A stretch of DNA of 64,000 bases from Xanthostigma xanthostigma (taxonomy: Eukaryota; Arthropoda; Insecta; Raphidioptera; Raphidiidae), in assembly GCA_963575645.1 (NCBI GenBank), contig OY754464.1, positions 30,643,501-30,707,500 of the forward strand. Direction: 5' to 3'. The notes under the pieces were generated by a model. The model saw only the letters and a program-made list of their open reading frames with translations, was not told the DNA's origin and did no database searches. Positions 58,032 to 64,000 of the stretch are shown here, one piece after another. The position numbers were made by a program, and so were the translations under genes. Position 1 is the first letter of the stretch, and each line of letters opens with the position of its first letter.

Positions 58032-59494
58032 AGTTACATTTCATTACGAACAGCTATTTATTTTGTACGTTGGCGGAGACTAATGCCAAGCTATGTTAAT
58101 TTCGTCCCCATTATATTATAGATAGATACTCACTTGTATGTATTTATTTATATTTTATGCACGTGTTTATATGATGTCTAAATAAGATCAAAACGTTGAC
58201 AGCTTTTTAATGTATCGATCAATATTAACTTTTTAACTACACATATTGTTGAACTTTGACCGCATTTAGTATTTAGTAGACCTTCGATAAGACGTGCTAT
58301 CTACGGGGCTCTCGCTTTTGGGGAAGAAAATGTAAACGAGAACCATTTATTTATTTACTTTTTTATTTAAATCAATAATCTATGAGACTTCAGATTCATT
58401 CAAATACCCTGAAAATGAACATTAAATATGTTGCAATATTAATTATCTTTACTGTTGATATACTTTTTTTAGAGCGATGACTAAAAATGTTTTTGAATAT
58501 TTGGTAGCAAAGTATTGTAATATTTAAATTATAATTCGTACTTCGTTTTTATACAAATATTTGCTGTTTATGATAATATTAATCAAATTTATATAAAAAT
58601 GTCACAGAATGATTTTGATAACCTTGTATAACAGTTTTTATATTTAAAATTCTTATTTTGTCTATAAATATTTAATAATTATAATTGATAGTGAAATGTT
58701 TCAATGCTTTGGGAAATTTTTATGTCACTTTTAAGCACTTTAAATAATTATGTATTATAGCTTGTTCTTTTGAGTGTGTTTTTATTACACTTGACTTATT
58801 AACGTCAGTAAGTACCACTGCAGATAAAGTTGTACTTTTTTTTTTCAATAATTAATTGTTTCAGATTAACACTATGTATACTACTAGAAAGATTTTTCTA
58901 TCACTCTGAAATCATATTTCAAGCGATATGATCAGTAAGACAGTTAATGATTTGAATTTTCAAAATATGTGAAATTATTGTTCAACTATAATCACAAGCT
59001 TATTTGGTTTTTAGTTTGGAATACACAAACTGAGATTTGTAAATAGAAATAACACAAAATAGATTCTATTACTAAAAAAATAGATAAAAAGCTTTTTTAA
59101 CCCTTTCACGGACAAACAGCCTCAAACCGGCATAACAAAAGTTGATATATCTTGACAAGGCGACTGAAGTCGTCGTATAATTACGGAACGTATAGATATT
59201 TATAGTCGAACTGGTGCAGCCAACTCTTATCGGCATAAAATATAAATTGCTTTGTTACTGTCACTGTACAAATCACTACAAAGGCAATATTGTCACAACA
59301 TAACAATTGTTTTTATCCAATTGTTATATGAATGCGCTATTTCTAAAACTGTAATATCCAAATTTGAACGTACATGTACTCAGTTTTAAGTGTCAGTTTG
59401 AAGTTCAACGGTCTTATTATACAATCGATGATGCACTAAAAGCTAGAAAATAATTATGGATAATCAATCTGGGGCTTTGATCAGACTAAAACCT
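58032..59494. other. 1.4-kb AT-rich spacer, no gene seen
   Basis: No open frames or repeats of note. Confidence 0.4.
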
Positions 59495-59785
59495 GCACAT
59501 TCATCTTAGTTTACCGAAATGAACGTTGTGTCCAAATTTCATGATGGTCGGAGTTACCGTTCAAAAGTTTTTGTCGGACGAACAAATTTTGAGTTACATT
59601 TTGCGACATTTTTCATTGGTGCTCCGCTCCTATTGGTCATAGCGTGATATTATATAGCCTATAGCCTTCCTCGATAAATGGGCTATCCAACAAAAAAATT
59701 CAATTGGAACCAGTAGCTTCTGAGATTAGCGCGTTTAACCAAACAAACAAACTCTTCAGCTTTGTATATTAGTATATAGATATCG
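59495..59785 (+). repeat. dispersed repeat family D, 5'-truncated copy
   Basis: From TTCATCTTAGTTTACCGAAA through GTTCAAAAGTTTTTGTCGGA and CTCCGCTCCTATTGGTCATA to AAACAAACAAACTCTTCAGC and ATTAGTATATAGAT. 5' truncation with a common 3' end suggests spread by retroposition, probably by a LINE of RTE type; this is an inference. Confidence 0.75.
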
Positions 59786-60312
59786 CTGTAGTCCAGAGGT
59801 GGAAAATTGGCTTATGCGGAATTTCTCGTCTGAAATGTTCTAGTTTGAACTCTTTCTAGTTTTGTCCCATGACGTGGATCCCGTCTATTTTTGTAAAATG
59901 TCAGCCAACATTTATTTTTGTCAACACATTTCTCAAAAACAGTTGACTTTAAACAAGAATTGTGATTACAAAAATATGTAAAACAATAGTATATGAAAAG
60001 CGTGAACATCATTGAAAAAGAATAATCTGATATATTTTTCCGGTAGTGTAATTAGGTAATGATTTTTATTGTGCTGGAATGGTTAATGAGTATTAAATTA
60101 TAAAAAAAAAACATTTAGAGGTTTAATATTTTTTTCTGCTCATGAGAATAAAAAATTTCAAAATTATTTCAAATTCGTAATCAGATTAAAATGTTTCTTT
60201 AAAATTTGAGGGACTTTGGGCCACTTAATAGAGTAATTACGTACCTATTTCAGTCCAATTCATCAGGCGTGTTGATAAAATACTCGCTTGGCTTGGATAG
60301 TTCCGAGCCTGA
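59786..60312. other. spacer, no gene seen
   Basis: AT-rich, no recognisable motifs. Confidence 0.4.
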
Positions 60313-61099
60313 CGTCCATGAAGCTAGCAGAGCAAAGTCAGCAGAACAAAATATGACATAACTAATAATTAAGTGCTAATATAATACTACTTAAATGCCC
60401 CAATCAAAAATTTATTGCTCCTTTTTTTAAATATCGTATTTTCTGCTAGCTTCAGATGAACTCAGCAGAGCAGATACTGAAAAACCATTAAAAACAAATC
60501 TGACCGAATGAAAATCAATTGAAAAATTAAGTGCTAATTTAATGCTCCAATAAGAAGTTTATTGCTCATTTTTTAAAAAAATATTACATGTTCTGCTAGC
60601 TTCAGATGAACTCAGCAGAGCAGACTACTGATAAACCATTAAAAACAAATCTGACCAAATGAAATACAATTGAAATATTATATGCTAATTTAATGCTCCA
60701 ATAAAAAATGTATTGTTCCCTTTTTTGAAAACTATCGCAATGTCACCTTATGAGTACATAAATGCAACAATGTGTCCAGGAACTGTAGTGCGGCGACATC
60801 AATGACTGAAGCAGAAAATTGGCGCGAAAAATACAAATTATAAGTTTTCGCTCTTTTTTCGGAGCATTAAATTTGCATTTAATTTTTCAATTGATTTTCA
60901 TTCAATCAGATTTGTTTTTAATGGTTTATCAGTATCTGCTCTGCTGAGAACATCTGAAGCTAGCAGAACATGCTATATTTAAAAAAAAACGGAGCAATAA
61001 ATTTTTGATTGGGGCATTTAATGAGCATTATATTAGCACTTAATTATTAGTTATGTCATATTTTGTTTTGCTGACTTTGCTCTGCTAGCTTCATGGACG
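60313..61099. mobile_element. 0.79-kb foldback element with tandem units in the left arm
   Basis: Outer ends CGTCCATGAAGCTAGCAGAG and its complement (to 61099). The first 125 bases of each end pair closely. Inside the left arm a unit of about 140-150 bases occurs twice (landmarks GCTAGCTTCAGATGAACTCA, CCATTAAAAACAAATCTGAC, GCTAATTTAATGCTCCAATA), and the right arm holds one inverted copy. The central 150 bases (about 60730-60880) are unique and GC-richer. No coding. TCCGAG occurs near both flanks but is not a clean duplication. Confidence 0.85.
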
Positions 61100-61932
61100 T
61101 CCGAGAAATAGTTCTAATTTCATCACGAGATCTGACTACGTAATTAACAAAAATCGTATTTTTAAAGAATCGTTATCTGATTCTAATTATAAAATTTAAA
61201 CACTTCTACAAATTAAGTGATAGTGAAAGTAAAGCGTTGATACGTTCTCGATTAGAATTAGAATTAAAGAAAGAATAAGAAAAAATTCAGTCCTTTCAGC
61301 GCAAAAATGTCAGTGAAACTACCATAGATATGTTCCGCTCGACAATTATGGAACATTCCGTGTTCATTTCATCTTTGAAAATTTTAAATATCTACTGATT
61401 ATAGAAATTGAAAAAACTTAAAAAGATTTGAGTGGGTGTTATAGTTAAATATTTTTGCGCACGAAATGAAATTTTATTAAATTACATATTAATGAGATTG
61501 TCGACAAGGTTTTGCATTAAGAGTTGAGAACTTGAGACCAACGATGTATGTTTTTGAATTATTTAAATACATACAAGCACGCACACGCCAGTTGAAATTA
61601 TTTTTACTTGACGGTTTTAAGTTTTAAATCAAGCCATTTGTAGACGTGGAATTATTTAGAGCAATTACGTTTTAATTACTTTAATAGAGTTTACGATGTA
61701 TACGTAGCTAAATAAATTTATGTTGTATATTGAGATGTGTTAATAATATGTTTCTATCGACGTCGATTAATTATTTACATGTTGCGTGATGTCTTGTATT
61801 ACATGTTTACGTAACTTTTATATTATTATGAATTTGTTATAATTATTACTTGCATATTCATACTGTACTCGTTATAAAGTTTTGAAGTTTTGGGTATCCA
61901 ACTTTTCGAATCATCCTTTTCTATATACAGTA
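61100..61932. other. spacer, no gene seen
   Basis: AT-rich, no coding signal. Confidence 0.4.
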
Positions 61933-62285
61933 CTAGCGGTCCCGCCCGGTTTCACTCGGATGCAAAAGAACGAATGGGGTGGAGAGACATGAGTACGCAC
62001 GTTCATCTTAGTTTACCGAGATGAATGTCGTGTCCAAACATGATGATCTGAGTTACCGTTCAAAAGATTTTGTCGGACGGACAAATTTTTAGTTATATTT
62101 TGCAACATTTTTCATTGATGCTCCGCTTATATTGGTCGTAGCGTGATATTATATTATAGCATATAGCCTTCCTCGATAAATGGACTTACCAAAAAAAAAA
62201 ATCTATTCGAACCAGTAGTTCCTGAGATTAGCGCGTTCAACCAAACAAACAAACAAACATTTCAGCTTTATATCTTACAATAGAT
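61933..62285 (+). repeat. dispersed repeat family D, longest copy
   Basis: Begins ACTAGCGGTCCCGCCCGG and ends CAAACAAACAAACATTTCAG followed by CTTTATATCTTACAATAGAT. Includes all blocks seen in the shorter copies at 33561, 39908 and 59495. No coding capacity. The (ATAG)-like end suits an RTE-mobilised sequence. Confidence 0.75.
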
Positions 62286-62724
62286 GTCTTGTTGCTCGTT
62301 AAGTCAGATCTTTTAATCTTTCCCCTCTCGTGTCTTGTTTTCAGCCTTTGTTGTAATGTGACTAAAGTTTGTTTGGTCTAAGAAGAAATAACGAGAAGGA
62401 GCTCCCGTTTTGCTGGCGTTTTCTTGCCTAACATGGACATAACCAATAATCCCAAAGGACACTGGGAAAGTCTACTATATGCCGAGTTTCGTTTTGCAGA
62501 ACAGTGCAAGGTGTTTTAGTTTGATGTAGCTCACTGCTATCGATATTATACAATCAAAGATCTTTTAAAATATCGTTTTTCTTCTTGTAAAATCGCTTGT
62601 ATAAGATCCTACGTTATAAATAGTTATTTAGTATAAAAATTTACAGCTGTGAAACACATTGTGATTCTTGCAGAATAGAACATCGTATTGCATGCAAACG
62701 GTTTTTGCAATTTTGTTATCAAGC
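62286..62724. other. spacer, no gene seen
   Basis: No coding signal or shared repeat found. Confidence 0.4.
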
Positions 62725-62728
62725 TTAA

Positions 62729-64000
62729 GGCTGTCGGAACGCTCTGAGATTACACATAAAATAGGGCTTTGGCTCCCAATTGATTATTGACTTATTAGTC
62801 AACATTTTGCAAAAATTATTTTTTTATAAGGAAGATAAAAGACCAATCTCGGTTCCTAGCGGAGTACTTTTTTAATTAATGAATGATTTTCTAGAAAAAA
62901 ATTGACAAATAATTGCGCGAAAAATGCTAATTTTCAAAGTCACACTACAGCTTTATTAATACTTATTTGATAAAACTGTTCCGTCAGAAACCTAAAGTGA
63001 ACCTTCCTTTTTCGAAAAAGTTCAAAAAATTTTCGAATATTTCCAAAAAAATGGTGTAATCTATTGCAAGCCGTACCCTTGCAATGGCGTTTTTTTGCAT
63101 CGTGGTGTAGCGGCAACTGGTGACAATAATTTCAAACTGCTATTTAACTCCGCCTTCGAATGCAATATTACGACAAACGCTTTTGTAAGTAGTAGAGGAA
63201 AGTGGTGTCAAACATCGAATAATATGTTTAAATTTCTGTATTCAGATTTTATATTTAAAAAAAAGTCAATCACGTGTTGGGAACGCACATGCTAGGTTTC
63301 GTTGTATTCGTACGACGATAATATATTTATAAAAATATTCTCACGAATAGTTGCAAACTGCTCTTGTTGATATCTGTCAAAATTTGATACATTTTAACAT
63401 AAAGATTTGCTTGTGTTAAAAAATCCTACCTCAGGACCGTTTTGTTTTTATATCGTGTAATTTTGATTGAAAGTAGTAACTAAAGAATTTTTCTATAATT
63501 TTTTGTATTGATAGTTTAGAAATTGGAGGTGGGGCTTTTGGATAAAAAATTTTAAAGCAAATTCTTCGTTTCTTATAACATTTCTATTGCATTTTAAGAA
63601 ATACACCCCACTCAATTAAACTATAAGGCGGAAAAAAATATTTTGATTACACTTTCAACTCATGAGAGAGGGTTCAAAAAAAATGTTTGCAAAAGATCAT
63701 CATATCTTTTTTCAATAACTATAAGAGTAGATAAATATAAAAATTAAGTAATATAATTGAATTAATCAATAAATAAAATTATCGACCAATTTTTCAGACA
63801 AATATATTAACAAAAAATATAAAAATTAATACATTAACTTTTCGGTCCGGATTTGGATCTTCTTCAGAACTGATCTAAAATAAATTATAAGAATTAATTA
63901 ATAATTAGTTTCTAATTGGTTTTTGAAAAAAATTTGTAAAAAATGTTTGTTATTATTTTTTCAATATTTGATAATTAAAAACTTAAAGCGAATTTTATTC
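62729..64000. mobile_element. TE1 copy 2, truncated by the window edge
   Basis: Follows TTAA (62725-62728) and matches 33690 onward almost base for base, including the palindromic sub-element from about 63770. This copy keeps the TTCGGTCCGGATTTGG block of the left arm intact that copy 1 has partly lost. Its 3' end is outside the window. Confidence 0.8.

Overview
The window reads as AT-rich, intron-bearing animal DNA, most likely an insect. The evidence is a MADF/BESS-type gene split by a GT-AG intron, many hAT, Tc1/mariner, pogo and LINE remnants, and short TA/TAGGTAC-rich spacer of the kind common in Hemiptera and Lepidoptera. The order is an inference and I cannot fix it. There are no operons, no CRISPR, and no tRNA or rRNA that I could find.

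Genes are sparse. The only convincing intact protein gene is a two-exon MADF-BESS regulator (4610-6523, +) with a candidate core promoter just upstream and a poly(A) signal just downstream. A second, degenerate coding region (55190-56537, +) encodes an acidic N-terminal part and a D/N/H-rich catalytic-looking domain. It sits inside 40-bp inverted repeats and is best explained as the transposase of a poorly characterised DNA transposon. Three stretches (2160-2351 +, 11348-11590 -, 13545-14153 +) look like non-coding first exons ending in consensus splice donors; these are low confidence.

The rest is a layered transposon landscape. 1-18 kb: repeat copy A, the MADF-BESS gene, a hAT MITE, a DD41D mariner with unusually long (about 300 bp) inverted repeats and an in-frame internal duplication, then spacer. 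18-28.9 kb: nested LINEs broken by a TTAA foldback and by each other, a hAT MITE with target duplications, a 678-bp foldback, a LINE split by a hAT with perfect 8-bp target duplications, and two pogo/Tigger copies, one rearranged and itself interrupted. 33.5-40 kb: a 1.4-kb TTAA-flanked repeat (second copy at 62.7 kb) and a 2.5-kb foldback whose arms carry tandem repeats. 43.4-50 kb: a hAT MITE and a broken DIRS-type retroelement (fossil) carrying a remarkable 63/126-bp tandem array in which every subunit can form a hairpin. 50.6-64 kb: a 48-bp hairpin repeat, a 1.3-kb near-perfect foldback abutting repeat copy B, the candidate new DNA transposon, nested hATs, an 0.8-kb foldback with tandem arms, and dispersed 3'-UTR-like repeats.

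The best candidates for something under-described are the hairpin tandem array at 47.8-49.25 kb, the transposon at 54.7-56.96 kb, and the set of foldback elements whose arms contain tandem repeats.
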